Source of the DNA: JBCDLI01 sp038745535
GTDB taxonomy: Bacteria; Pseudomonadota; Alphaproteobacteria; Rhizobiales; Rhizobiaceae
Assembly (NCBI GenBank): GCA_038745535.1
Contig: JBCDLI010000001.1
Location: forward strand, 107,012 to 171,011
Length of the DNA: 64,000 bases
Direction: 5' to 3'
Numbering within the stretch: position 1 is the stretch's first letter; each line of letters starts with the position of its first letter. A program made the position numbers and the translations under genes. A model generated the notes under the pieces. The model made no database searches, had not been told where the DNA came from, and saw only the letters and a list, made by a program, of their open reading frames with translations. Of the stretch, positions 52,561 through 61,191 are shown piece after piece.

Positions 52561-54095
52561 GCTGCGTCTTCCCGAATTTCATGACGTGGGAAAACACCTA
52601 TTGGTTTAGGTAACGCAGTTCCGGACACCAACTGATCATCAAAGGACGCGAGGGTTCTAGCGTCTTCCCCTACCGCAACGAGGTCGAGAAGTTTGTCTGT
52701 GGCTTCAGGCATGAAAGGCTTGAGGAGTAACCCCAGCCTCCGAACGGTCTCGGCCACGGTGTAGAGGACGACGCCCATGCGCTTCGTGTCGCTTTTACGC
52801 AAGACCCACGGCTGCTGTTTATCGATGTATTGGTTTGCGGCGTCGATCACTTCGTAGACCGCTTCAAGTGCTTTGTGTGGTGCTTGAATGGCCATCGCGT
52901 CTCGCGATTTGCCAAGCGCAGCTGCGGCGAGGTTGACCAGCGCTTGATCGTCGGCCGTCATTTCGCTGTTGTCAGGCACTTGGCCCTCACAGTTTTTCGC
53001 AATCATCGAGAGTGAACGCTGTGCGAGGTTTCCAATGCCATTGGCGAGTTCTGCGTTGGTCCGTGCGATGATGGCTTCGTGGCTGTATGAACCATCATTG
53101 CCAAATGGCACTTCCCTCATGAAAAAGTACCGCACCTTGTCGAGACCATACTCGGTTACGAGCTCAAACGGATCGATGACATTTCCCACGGATTTCGACA
53201 TCTTTTCTCCGCGGTTGAACAGAAATCCGTGCGCGAAAATCCGTTCCGGCAGGTCCACGCCCGCCGACATTAAAAATGCCGGCCAGTAGACTGCGTGGAA
53301 CCGTATGATGTCTTTCCCGATGATATGCGTCGCTGGCCAAAAATTCAGTTTCCCATTCTCATTATTCGGCCAGCCGGCGGCAGTAAGATAATTGGTGAGT
53401 GCGTCTGCCCAGACATACATCACGTGGTCGTCGTTTCCGGGAACGGGCACGCCCCAATCGAAGGTCGTTCGGCTGATTGAGAGGTCCTTTAAGCCCCCTT
53501 TGACGAAGGAAAGAACCTCGTTTCGGCGCTCATCTGGTGCAATAAAATCGGGGTGATTTTCGTAGTATTTCAGTAGCTTGTCACCATATGCTGACAGCTT
53601 AAAGTAATAGCTTTCCTCCTCAACCCACTCCACTTCTGAACCAAGCGGCTCACGGCGGACGCCGTCCTCTTCAACGGCTGTTTCAGACTCGTCGAAATAG
53701 GCTTCCTGTCGAACGGAGTACCAACCGCCGTAGGTGGCCAGATAAATATCGCCATTGGCTTCCATCCGTCGCCAGAGCTCTTGGCAGGCCTTTTTGTGGC
53801 GCTCTTCGGTGGTACGAATAAAATCGTCGTGCGAGCACCCGAGAGTATTCACGAGGTCTTGAAAAACGGTGGAGTTTTCGTCTGCCAGTTGAAGCGGAGT
53901 GATGCCCCTGCCCTCAGCTGTGCGTTGCATTTTCTGGCCGTGCTCATCAGTTCCGGTCAGAAAAAATACCTCTCGGCCATCCAAACGCTGGAACCGTGCC
54001 AGCACATCGGTTGCGATCGCCGTGTATGCGTGGCCGATGTGCGGAACGCCGTTGGGATAAAAAATCGGTGTGGTTATGTAAAATGGATTGCCCAT
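52557..54095 (-). CDS. metG: methionyl-tRNA synthetase
   Basis: 512 residues from the ATG at 54095, with AGGA upstream. The HIGH motif is PNGVPHIGHAYTAI near residue 13 and the KMSKS loop is RGEKMSKSVGNVIDPFE near 297. No C-terminal tRNA-binding or extra zinc cysteine knuckle is visible, so it belongs to the short, zinc-poor type. It charges tRNA-Met. It lies between holB and tatD, a common arrangement. Confidence 0.97.
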   Translation of the reverse strand: MGNPFYITTPIFYPNGVPHIGHAYTAIATDVLARFQRLDGREVFFLTGTDEHGQKMQRTAEGRGITPLQLADENSTVFQDLVNTLGCSHDDFIRTTEERHKKACQELWRRMEANGDIYLATYGGWYSVRQEAYFDESETAVEEDGVRREPLGSEVEWVEEESYYFKLSAYGDKLLKYYENHPDFIAPDERRNEVLSFVKGGLKDLSISRTTFDWGVPVPGNDDHVMYVWADALTNYLTAAGWPNNENGKLNFWPATHIIGKDIIRFHAVYWPAFLMSAGVDLPERIFAHGFLFNRGEKMSKSVGNVIDPFELVTEYGLDKVRYFFMREVPFGNDGSYSHEAIIARTNAELANGIGNLAQRSLSMIAKNCEGQVPDNSEMTADDQALVNLAAAALGKSRDAMAIQAPHKALEAVYEVIDAANQYIDKQQPWVLRKSDTKRMGVVLYTVAETVRRLGLLLKPFMPEATDKLLDLVAVGEDARTLASFDDQLVSGTALPKPIGVFPRHEIREDAA

Positions 54096-54147
54096 GATCC
54101 TGGCCAAAATTGCTCAAATTGTCCGACGCGACATAGGCAAATCTGTC

Positions 54148-55182
54148 TCAGGCGGCAAGCTTGCCAAAAACGGCGTGAACCTCCTGCAGAAACACAATCG
54201 CTTCATGTCGGGGATCAAGATTAAAGCTTATGAATGTGACGCGATCTTCGTTCAGCTTTGCGGCGAGCTTTGAAAGTTGTGCGGCATCTTCCAGCCGACC
54301 AGCGGACACCCGCAACATGGTTTCCCGATGAATTGCCTCGTCCAGCAAATCGAAAATGAGACCGCGTTGAACATCATTGCCCTTCTTAGCGAACACGTCG
54401 GCGATCATGTGAGCCTGTTTCACGTCGAATGGGTCGGATAATAAAAGGCGATTGATACCGTCGCCTAAATCAGCACCACCGTAATTGAGCAGTGTCAGGG
54501 CTCGTCTTACGCTTCCGCCACCGGCTACTACCGCAGATTTGATCTGATCGGCACTTGAGCTTACCGAGAGCGCCTCCAACGCTTGGCGCAGGGCTTCATT
54601 GTCGAGTGGCGAGAGGCGGATTTCCATCGTTCGTGATTTGATGGTCGGTAGAACGCCTTGGGTGCCATGGGCGATCAGCAGAAAGTATGTTTTCTGCGGC
54701 GGCTCTTCGAGTATTTTCAGGAGCGCGTTGGCCGCGGGTCGTTGCATGTCGTTGATGGCGTCTATGATGACCATGCGGTGGCCGCCACCACCCGATGACA
54801 TGGATAGAAAGGTGTTAATGCGCCGAATGTCGGCGATGGATATGACTGTCTTGAAACCTGCGCCGCTGTCCGTTCGTGCCCGGGATATGCGCAAAAGCGA
54901 CGGATGGCCGTTCTGGGCGATTTGTCGATAGGCTGTAGAGGCTGGTGCCGGTGTCGATAGGGACCCACCGAGTACCGCATTGGCGAAGTGATAGCCCAGC
55001 GTCGCTTTTCCAACACCGCGCTCACCGCGAAGCAAAATGCCATGGTGCAGCCGATTGGATTTATGCCCATCCAGCATGAATTGCAGGTGATGTTCCTGCC
55101 CGAAGAGCCGTGTCGAAAGTGCTGGAGGCGGCACGTCTTCCAAATCACCTGCTTCGGTGAAGACTTCGAAATCCGGGGTCAT
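54148..55182 (-). CDS. holB: DNA polymerase III subunit delta prime
   Basis: 344 residues. The clamp-loader AAA+ core shows a P-loop LLRGERGVGKATLGYHFANA near residue 52, GGGGHRMVIIDAINDMQRPA near 130 and ALLKILEEPPQKTYFLLIAH near 152. It is part of the gamma complex that loads the sliding clamp. It overlaps tmk by four bases and precedes metG by 52. Confidence 0.94.
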   Translation of the reverse strand: MTPDFEVFTEAGDLEDVPPPALSTRLFGQEHHLQFMLDGHKSNRLHHGILLRGERGVGKATLGYHFANAVLGGSLSTPAPASTAYRQIAQNGHPSLLRISRARTDSGAGFKTVISIADIRRINTFLSMSSGGGGHRMVIIDAINDMQRPAANALLKILEEPPQKTYFLLIAHGTQGVLPTIKSRTMEIRLSPLDNEALRQALEALSVSSSADQIKSAVVAGGGSVRRALTLLNYGGADLGDGINRLLLSDPFDVKQAHMIADVFAKKGNDVQRGLIFDLLDEAIHRETMLRVSAGRLEDAAQLSKLAAKLNEDRVTFISFNLDPRHEAIVFLQEVHAVFGKLAA

Positions 55183-55892
55183 GAGCTTTCAAGTGCCTTG
55201 GCAATACGCTTTTCCAGAAGCGGTGCAATGCGATCATGTTGAGACGCTTTGCGCCAAACCTCATCGCTGATTTGCTCAATGGAAGCATTGGCGTCCACGA
55301 CGATAAAACGCTCAGGTTCAGCAGCCGACAATGCGAGAAAAGCGTCCCTGCGTGCCTCGTGAATATCAAGCTGCTCTTTTTCGAAGCGGTCCGCGTCTTC
55401 GCTCGCCGATCTTCTGGAAGCAGCACGCTCCATTCCAATCGCGGGATCGAGATCGAGAAGGATCGTGATATCGGGCACAACACCATCGATCGCAACGCGC
55501 TCGAGAGCTGCTACAAAATCGGCGTTAAGCTCTCCGGACACGCCCTGATAGACACGGGTGGAGTCCATGTATCGGTCGATGATGACAATGTCACCATTTG
55601 CGATGCCGGGCCGGATAAGCTGGTTTACGTGATCATTGCGAGCGGCTGCAAACAACATCGCCTCAGCCTCAGGGCCGAATGGCTCGCCAAAGCCCGCTTC
55701 TAGGATTACGTGCCGGATGGCTTCTGCCCCCGTAGTACCACCGGGTTCGCGTGAAACTTGCACTTGAAAACCAAGTTTTCGAAACCTCTCTGCAAGATAT
55801 TGAATTTGTGTACTTTTTCCTACGCCCTCTCCGCCCTCAAAAGTGATAAAGCGTCCCGTGTTCTTGCCTGGTTTCGGTGCGTTGTCGCTCAC
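55179..55892 (-). CDS. tmk: thymidylate kinase
   Basis: 237 residues from a GTG start that overlaps the dac stop by four bases; an upstream TTG would lengthen it by eight codons. The P-loop is ITFEGGEGVGKSTQIQYLAE near residue 16, the DRx motif is VIIDRYMDSTRVYQG near 103, and the lid is ERAASRRSASEDADRFE. It makes dTDP for DNA synthesis. The tmk-holB pair is classical. Confidence 0.96.
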   Translation of the reverse strand: MSDNAPKPGKNTGRFITFEGGEGVGKSTQIQYLAERFRKLGFQVQVSREPGGTTGAEAIRHVILEAGFGEPFGPEAEAMLFAAARNDHVNQLIRPGIANGDIVIIDRYMDSTRVYQGVSGELNADFVAALERVAIDGVVPDITILLDLDPAIGMERAASRRSASEDADRFEKEQLDIHEARRDAFLALSAAEPERFIVVDANASIEQISDEVWRKASQHDRIAPLLEKRIAKALESS

Positions 55893-57076
55893 GGGCGAAT
55901 ACGATCCGGGATCCAACCAAATGCAAGCTCACTCAGCGCATCGAGCGCGCGGCGATGGATTGGACCCGCCTCAACGCTCTCAGCAGCGACAAGTGGTGCC
56001 TCGAACGCGACTTCATCATCGCGCATCAGGCGGAGCTGCGCGATTTGATCGCCCTCGGCGATTGGTGGCCTTAGCGGAAAATCATACACAATGCGTGGGC
56101 GAAACGAGTCTACGTCGCCGATCAGCGGAAGTAGCATCTCCAACGAGTTTTGAGGCCGGACAGGAACTGAATTTTGTTCTCCTCCGTAGACGTCGACGCG
56201 TCCCACAACCCCGTCATCGGAAACGATCCGATACTTTGAAAACGAGCGACGCCCCCATTCCAAGAGTTTGCGCGCTTCACGCGCCCTCTGGTCTTGGGTC
56301 TCCATTCCGCTCATTGCTGCGATCAGGCGTCGACCATCTGCGTTGGTGGAGCCGAGAATTGCGTAACCGCTTTCTTCTGTGAAGCCCGTTTTCATACCGT
56401 CGGCAGAGATATCCATCCGCAATAGCGGGTTACGGTTGCGCTGGTTGATGTTGTTCCACTCGAAAGCGGTCAGCGAGTATAATGCGTAGTACTCAGGATA
56501 TTCGCGTTGGATGTGGTCGGCAAGCCGAACAAGGTCGCGCATGGTCACGAGCTGACCGTCGGCTGGTAACCCGGTTGAGTTCACAAAAACCGAGTCCTCC
56601 AGGCCAATCGTCTGGGCGCGCGCGTTCATCAGCTGAACAAATGCGTCCTCAGATCCGGCTATACCTTCGGCGAGAATAATGCATCCGTCGTTGGCCGACT
56701 GAACGATGACTGCGGTAATGAGGTCCTCGATGCGTATTTCCGAATTCAGCTCTGCAAACATGGTGGAGCCGCCCGACTGTGCTCCGCCGCGACGCCATGC
56801 ATCTTCAGATACGAGAAACTGATCGTCTAGTGACAGTGAGCCGATTTTCAGCGCATTGAAGACCACCTCCATCGTCATCAGCTTAGCGAGCGATGCGGGT
56901 GGGATTTGCTTGTCAGCGTCTTTGGAAAAAAGCGTGGAGCCAGTTTGCACGTCGTAAAGGAGCGCTTGTTTAGCCGCTGTCTCAAATGCCTGAGCATGGG
57001 CCGTTTGCGACATCTGAGTTGTGACCAGACCAGTCAAAATGATCGCTGAGAAAATGCGTATTAAATACGAAAACAC
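55889..57076 (-). CDS. D-alanyl-D-alanine carboxypeptidase (PBP5/DacA type)
   Basis: 395 residues from the GTG at 57076, which gives a proper signal peptide (RIFSAIILTGLVTTQMSQTA). The penicillin-binding motifs are SxxK in PPASLAKLMTM (Ser62, Lys65), SxN in VQSANDG and KTG in DGMKTGFTEESG. A C-terminal PBP5-like domain follows, ending with a possible amphipathic anchor. It trims pentapeptides of peptidoglycan in the periplasm. It follows rlpA, another wall gene. Confidence 0.93.
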   Translation of the reverse strand: MFSYLIRIFSAIILTGLVTTQMSQTAHAQAFETAAKQALLYDVQTGSTLFSKDADKQIPPASLAKLMTMEVVFNALKIGSLSLDDQFLVSEDAWRRGGAQSGGSTMFAELNSEIRIEDLITAVIVQSANDGCIILAEGIAGSEDAFVQLMNARAQTIGLEDSVFVNSTGLPADGQLVTMRDLVRLADHIQREYPEYYALYSLTAFEWNNINQRNRNPLLRMDISADGMKTGFTEESGYAILGSTNADGRRLIAAMSGMETQDQRAREARKLLEWGRRSFSKYRIVSDDGVVGRVDVYGGEQNSVPVRPQNSLEMLLPLIGDVDSFRPRIVYDFPLRPPIAEGDQIAQLRLMRDDEVAFEAPLVAAESVEAGPIHRRALDALSELAFGWIPDRIRP

Positions 57077-57147
57077 GTGGCTGCCTTGGCTTACCGATGG
57101 GCCTTCAGTGATAGACCCGCGGTTTGCTGGGTGCAACGACAGCAACC

Positions 57148-58011
57148 TTAATCGGTCTGATTGTCTTTAAATTGTTGCATCCGATCACCAGTACCCGTCG
57201 CAGACAGATAGAAAGCGTTTTGTACGCGCATTGATGCATAGGAAGAAACGAGCGGACCCACGGGGCGGTCAGGAACGCTCGCGGGCGGCCGAACTGACGC
57301 AAAGATAGACCGTATTGGGTTTCGGGCACGCTGCGGTGTCACGCCCGGCACATTTTTCATCGACGCGATCAGAAACTCGTCGTCTTGTCCGTGAAGAGGC
57401 GCTTCGCCGGCATACTCGACCCGCACTTGGGCGGTGCCGTCTTGAATGAAATCAAGCACCTGCGCGGCGCGTTTAGACAGATCAATCACGCGATTGTTGG
57501 AAAATGGGCCGCGATCATTCACGCGGACAATCACTGAGCGGCCATTCTTGAGGTTTGTCACCCGAGCATAGCTTGGCAACGGCATCGTTTTGTGTGCCGC
57601 CGTCAGGTGCGTCATGTCAAAGATTTCGCCGTTGGCCGTCGTGCGTCCATGAAACGCTTGTCCATACCAGGAGGCTTTGCCCGTTTCGCTCTTTTTGGGT
57701 GCGGTGGTCGGGCGATATCGCTTTCCTTTGACGACATAGCTTGAGCCGACTTTTCGGTATCCACCACCGCGTTTAATGCTTGACCCGCTGGCGACACGCG
57801 GGCTCGCGGCAACGCCATATGCTGCAGATGAGAAAGATTCGGTCCCGGAAGTCGGAGCGTTTACCAAAGATGGAGGCGGAAGTACCACGCTCTCGGAGTT
57901 TGAGAGGTCAGCAACCGCGACTTCGACCGTGGGAGAGCGGGGTGAGGAACTACATGAGGCCAGCGCAAGTAAACCAAGCGCTGTCGCTGCTCTTGAAAAA
58001 TGAACCAACAA
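57148..58011 (-). CDS. rlpA: RlpA-family septal-ring lytic transglycosylase, lipoprotein
   Basis: 287 residues from a TTG start. A lipobox LALASC places Cys20 as the lipidated residue. The double-psi beta-barrel has TGKASWYGQAFHGRTTANGE near residue 110, then TAAHKTMPLPSYARVTNLKN, VRVNDRGPFSNNRVIDLS and the catalytic Asp/His set of RlpA. The C-terminal SPOR domain of enteric RlpA is not present. It should act on the outer membrane side of the wall. It is followed by dac. Confidence 0.9.
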   Translation of the reverse strand: MLVHFSRAATALGLLALASCSSSPRSPTVEVAVADLSNSESVVLPPPSLVNAPTSGTESFSSAAYGVAASPRVASGSSIKRGGGYRKVGSSYVVKGKRYRPTTAPKKSETGKASWYGQAFHGRTTANGEIFDMTHLTAAHKTMPLPSYARVTNLKNGRSVIVRVNDRGPFSNNRVIDLSKRAAQVLDFIQDGTAQVRVEYAGEAPLHGQDDEFLIASMKNVPGVTPQRARNPIRSIFASVRPPASVPDRPVGPLVSSYASMRVQNAFYLSATGTGDRMQQFKDNQTD

Positions 58012-58087
58012 TAATCCGTCCCACCAATTCCGAGGCGTCTTCCCTACCGGAATTATGGCAGGACGGTATTATTTTGGCGTTAATGTG

Positions 58088-58477
58088 TCAGCTTCCGATA
58101 CGGGCTCGACCACTCTCGCCGTCATCACGGCGCCAGCGAAGGCGATTCTCACCGGTTTTGCGTAGTGTGAAGCACGAAACTTGGCCTTTGTACCAAGTGG
58201 GAAATTGCTGACAAAGTTCGTTTCCTTGAATGAACCATTTGCCGGTTTCTTTCGGCGCAAAGAACCTGCCCAAGCCGAGTGCTGTTCCGTCGCCGGATAC
58301 TGCTCCATTACGTTGGTAGTAAAGCGGGAATTCGCCGCCAAATGGTGTCGCCAAGTATATGCGCTTGCCATTGATAGCGCTTTTGATTTCGCTGCCGCTC
58401 ATCGTGCTGGCGTGGGCTGATCCGGCAAACGCTGCGACTGCTAATGTTGCAAGTGCTAACTTAGATGGGTTTGTCAT
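58088..58477 (-). CDS. small exported protein of unknown function
   Basis: 129 residues from the ATG at 58477 with GGAGAAG upstream. A signal peptide (LATLAVAAFAGSAHAS) is followed by MSGSEIKSAINGKRIYLATP and FGGEFPLYYQRNGAVSGDGT. Then GKWFIQGNELCQQFPTWYKG holds two of the three later Cys/Trp-rich positions. The pattern resembles small periplasmic proteins of unknown role seen in rhizobia. It lies 76 bases before the rlpA start and 131 after the tRNA on the other strand. Confidence 0.78.
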   Translation of the reverse strand: MTNPSKLALATLAVAAFAGSAHASTMSGSEIKSAINGKRIYLATPFGGEFPLYYQRNGAVSGDGTALGLGRFFAPKETGKWFIQGNELCQQFPTWYKGQVSCFTLRKTGENRLRWRRDDGESGRARIGS

Positions 58478-58608
58478 GTCTCTTCTCCACGTTTGCATTC
58501 ATTTACGGGCCGGTTGCACAATGGATCAAAACAGGCGTCAAACAGTGATGGCTGATCCCGTTTCATATCTTGCAAAGCAAAATGCGTTGGGGCATGGGAA
58601 GTTCCACC

Positions 58609-58698
58609 GGAGAGGTGGCAGAGTGGTCGAATGCGGCGGTCTTGAAAACCGTTGAGCGTGTGAGCGTTCCGTGGGTTCGAATCCCACCCTCTCCGCCA
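58609..58698 (+). tRNA. tRNA-Ser (anticodon UGA)
   Basis: 90 bases with a perfect 7-bp acceptor stem (GGAGAGG with CCTCTCC), discriminator G and genomic CCA. The anticodon loop is CTTGAAA, giving anticodon TGA (UGA), which reads UCA. The long variable arm (GAGCGTGTGAGCGTTC region) is typical of class II serine tRNA. GGTTCGAATCC forms the T arm. Confidence 0.96.
58682..58698 (+). repeat. direct repeat copy 1 (3' end of tRNA-Ser)
   Basis: TCCCACCCTCTCCGCCA, 17 bases, is identical to 59554-59570. It covers part of the T arm, the acceptor strand and CCA. This is the usual position for a phage/ICE att core. Confidence 0.8.
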
Positions 58699-58759
58699 TT
58701 TCATTACTTTAGAAAATTATTCCAACGGTTTCGCGCGATCAAACGATCAGACTGAGCGG

Positions 58760-59317
58760 CTATTGAACAACCTTCCGAAATGTGAGCGATATACGTCGCT
58801 CGCGCGGTACTCTTTTGCCATTTATCACATCGCTCTTTCGCGCAGATATGGCGTGTGTCCAATCGTATCGCGCTTCTTCCTGCAGGATGATAGCGGAACG
58901 TCGTTCAAGCACTATACTTGATTTTGAACTCCCTGCTTTTTCGGCAAAAACCATCTCGCACTGAGACAAGAAACTTACCGATACAATCGTGTCATCAAAG
59001 CATGGAACACAATCAATATGAGCACCAATGCCTTGGCCAGGCCGGTACTCGTTGGCGATCACTTGGTCCGGCAGACTTGCAAAGTGGCCCCAGTCAACCA
59101 GACGTTGAGCGATGGTCAATAACTCTCGAGACAGAGGGCTCAAAAATGCTTCTGGCAATACCGCTCTCGCTCTATAGTCATAACGGTATCCGAAGTGTTG
59201 AACACGTCGTTTTAAGCTCTCGTCCCAAGCGAGACGGTCTAGCCAATCAACGAGAGCATTTTTTTCTGCAACGTCAATAAAGTCGGCCTCGTATATCGCC
59301 CCATTTGGCAGATGCAT
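58760..59317 (-). CDS. AlkB-like Fe(II)/2-oxoglutarate dioxygenase
   Basis: 185 residues. The iron ligands are His100 and Asp102 in GIGAHIDCVPCFDD and His155 in DWTHAIS. The 2-oxoglutarate-binding arginines are in PRERRISLTFRKV (Arg175/Arg181). EYRPGQGIGAH is typical of the AlkB/ALKBH8 group that removes alkyl lesions from nucleic acids or modifies tRNA. A GAGG ribosome site precedes the ATG. It lies between the tRNA-Ser gene and a copy of that tRNA's 3' end, so it may have been carried in by an integrated element. Confidence 0.88.
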   Translation of the reverse strand: MHLPNGAIYEADFIDVAEKNALVDWLDRLAWDESLKRRVQHFGYRYDYRARAVLPEAFLSPLSRELLTIAQRLVDWGHFASLPDQVIANEYRPGQGIGAHIDCVPCFDDTIVSVSFLSQCEMVFAEKAGSSKSSIVLERRSAIILQEEARYDWTHAISARKSDVINGKRVPRERRISLTFRKVVQ

Positions 59318-59340
59318 GTTTTAGCCTCTGTCTGCTTGTC

Positions 59341-59595
59341 TTAACCGATGTCGCATTTGCGCTTGAAAACCGAGGTTACAACGTCTTTCGCATCTACGAT
59401 TGCGCTATTGCCCTCATCTAGCGTGTTTATGTGTTGATAGCCGGGATAGTCGGATGGAAAAAAGGGGTAGGATATCGGCTTTTCGTATCCAGCAAAGATA
59501 GCAGCGTCGTCCGCATCAAAAGCGCCATTATAGTGTGGACTGTTCGGGCTCTCTCCCACCCTCTCCGCCAAGATCGCTTTAGAGTCTGACGACAT
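59341..59595 (-). CDS. possible small protein spanning the tRNA-like repeat
   Basis: 84 residues, acidic and hydrophilic, with YPFFPSDYPGYQHINTLDEG in the middle. The N-terminal residues ILAERVGE are encoded by the antisense strand of the 17-base tRNA repeat, so the start of the frame is assembled from tRNA sequence. There is no good ribosome site. It may be a chance frame or the remnant of a gene truncated at the att site. Confidence 0.3.
   Translation of the reverse strand: MSSDSKAILAERVGESPNSPHYNGAFDADDAAIFAGYEKPISYPFFPSDYPGYQHINTLDEGNSAIVDAKDVVTSVFKRKCDIG
59554..59570 (+). repeat. direct repeat copy 2 (tRNA-Ser 3' end remnant)
   Basis: Exact 17-base copy of 58682-58698 ending in GCCA, outside any tRNA. 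The bases on both sides differ from the tRNA gene. Together the two copies bound an 872-base segment that holds the alkB-like gene. Confidence 0.8.
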
Positions 59596-59768
59596 TGAAG
59601 TCCGACGCTCTTCGTTTTGCGCCGATCCTCCGTAACTTTTCCATCAGAACACTCACCCACAATAATTAATTCTGGCCTCCTCCGACGTTGGCACTACGTC
59701 TTTGGTATTAGTGCACTGCACAATTACGAGAGTGCGAGTGCAAAATGACCCCAAACGACGGAGTAGCC

Positions 59769-61082
59769 ATGACTCATATCGCCGAGCGCAAGCCAAAGGT
59801 CGTCATTATCGGAGCCGGATTTGCAGGTATTACCGCCGCGCAAACGCTCAAGAATGCGCCCGTGGACATCGAGATTATCGACAAGCGGAATTACCACCTG
59901 TTCCAGCCGTTGCTTTATCAGGTGGCGACTGCTGACCTCTCTCCAGCCGATATTGCGTGGCCGATCCGGGGGATTTTCTCATCCCAGAAAAATGTCACCG
60001 TTACGCTTGCACGGGTCCAAGATGTCGACACCGAGAACCAGCAAGTGATCTGCGATGAGGCGGTCGTCGATTACGATTACCTTGTGATCGCCAACGGCTC
60101 TTCACATTCCTATTTCGGCAAGGACCATTGGGAAGAAGATGCGCCTGGACTGAAGAAGATCATCGACGCCACTGAAATTCGTCGTCGCGTTCTGCTTGCC
60201 TTTGAGCGCGCCGAACTTGCTCGTGACGAAGCGGAGAAGCAAAGTCAGCTGACCTACGTGGTTGTTGGCGCTGGACCGACCGGTGTGGAGCTCGCGGGAT
60301 CGATTGCCGAACTTGCAAAGGTGAGCCTTTGTGAGGATTTTCGGCGTGTAAACCCGGGGCAAGCACGCGTCATTCTTATGGAAGGCGGTTCACGGGTGCT
60401 GTCGACGTTTCCCGATGATCTCTCGCAAAAAGCTGAAGACGCGCTCATTGAGCTCGGTGTGGAAGTGCGAAAAGACACCATGGTGGAAAACATCTCAGAG
60501 CACGGCGTTGTGGCAAATGGAGAAGTATTGCCTGCTGCGACGGTCATTTGGGCTGCTGGCGTGAAGGTTCATGGTCTTGGTGATTGGCTCAAGGTCGAGA
60601 CTGATCGCGTCGGTCGTATCGCGGTTAATCCCGATCTCTCTGTACCGGGGTTTGAGAATATTTTCGTTGTTGGCGATGCAGCGAAGGTGCCGTGGAAGGA
60701 TGGGTTGGACGTCCCCGGTATTGCCCCCGCCGCCAAACAGGGCGGAAAATACCTTGGAAAGCTGATCAACGCGCGGGCGCAAGGCCGCGCATTTAACGAG
60801 CCCTTCAAGTACCGTCATCTTGGCAGCCTCGCGACTGTGGGTCGAAACATGGCGGTTATTGATTTCGGCTGGATGAAACTTTCCGGCGCGTTGGCATGGT
60901 GGCTATGGGGTATTGTGCACATTTACTTCTTGGTCGGCGTGCGTCGTCCGCTCGCGATCGTGTTGAGCTGGTTCAATTCCTACGTTTTCCGACAAAAGGG
61001 TGCGCGATTGATAACGGGGCGCATTCGTCCGCGTGCTGGCGCCGACCCTGCGGCGGAACAACGCTTGGAAGCGGCAGAGTAG
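59769..61082 (+). CDS. ndh: type II NADH dehydrogenase (NDH-2)
   Basis: 437 residues from the ATG at 59769, which has GGAG five bases upstream. The FAD site is VVIIGAGFAGITAAQTLKNA near residue 11 and the NADH site is YVVVGAGPTGVELAGSIAEL near 163. The FAD motif FVVGDAAKV follows near 300. Two C-terminal hydrophobic stretches (ALAWWLWGIVHIYFLVGVRR) may anchor it to the inner membrane. It passes electrons from NADH to quinone without pumping protons. Confidence 0.93.
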   Translation: MTHIAERKPKVVIIGAGFAGITAAQTLKNAPVDIEIIDKRNYHLFQPLLYQVATADLSPADIAWPIRGIFSSQKNVTVTLARVQDVDTENQQVICDEAVVDYDYLVIANGSSHSYFGKDHWEEDAPGLKKIIDATEIRRRVLLAFERAELARDEAEKQSQLTYVVVGAGPTGVELAGSIAELAKVSLCEDFRRVNPGQARVILMEGGSRVLSTFPDDLSQKAEDALIELGVEVRKDTMVENISEHGVVANGEVLPAATVIWAAGVKVHGLGDWLKVETDRVGRIAVNPDLSVPGFENIFVVGDAAKVPWKDGLDVPGIAPAAKQGGKYLGKLINARAQGRAFNEPFKYRHLGSLATVGRNMAVIDFGWMKLSGALAWWLWGIVHIYFLVGVRRPLAIVLSWFNSYVFRQKGARLITGRIRPRAGADPAAEQRLEAAE

Positions 61083-61132
61083 CGCCCTCCAACTGATTGC
61101 AAGGGTCTACGTCTTTCGGGTAAAAGCTGGCT

Positions 61133-61174
61133 GCGGGCGCGTTCAAGTCTAGGCCGCCCGCTTTCGCTTTTTCG
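61133..61174 (+). terminator. possible rho-independent terminator after ndh
   Basis: GCGGGCG and CGCCCGC form a 7-bp GC stem with a 15-base loop, followed by TTTCGCTTTTT. The long loop and interrupted T-run make it weaker than the other two terminators. Confidence 0.45.
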
Positions 61175-61191
61175 TCCGTCGGGAGGGACGC

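Larger units (their letters stand above)
59318..59768. other. low-coding region after alkB, with att-like repeat
   Basis: This 450-base stretch holds one weak reading frame on the minus strand (59341-59595) and the second copy of the tRNA-Ser 3' end. I see no other gene or clear terminator. The base composition is lower in GC than the flanking core genes by eye. Confidence 0.5.

Noticed and set aside
58699..59570. integrase within the tRNA-Ser islet
   Set aside because: No frame in the segment shows the tyrosine recombinase Arg-His-Arg-Tyr pattern.
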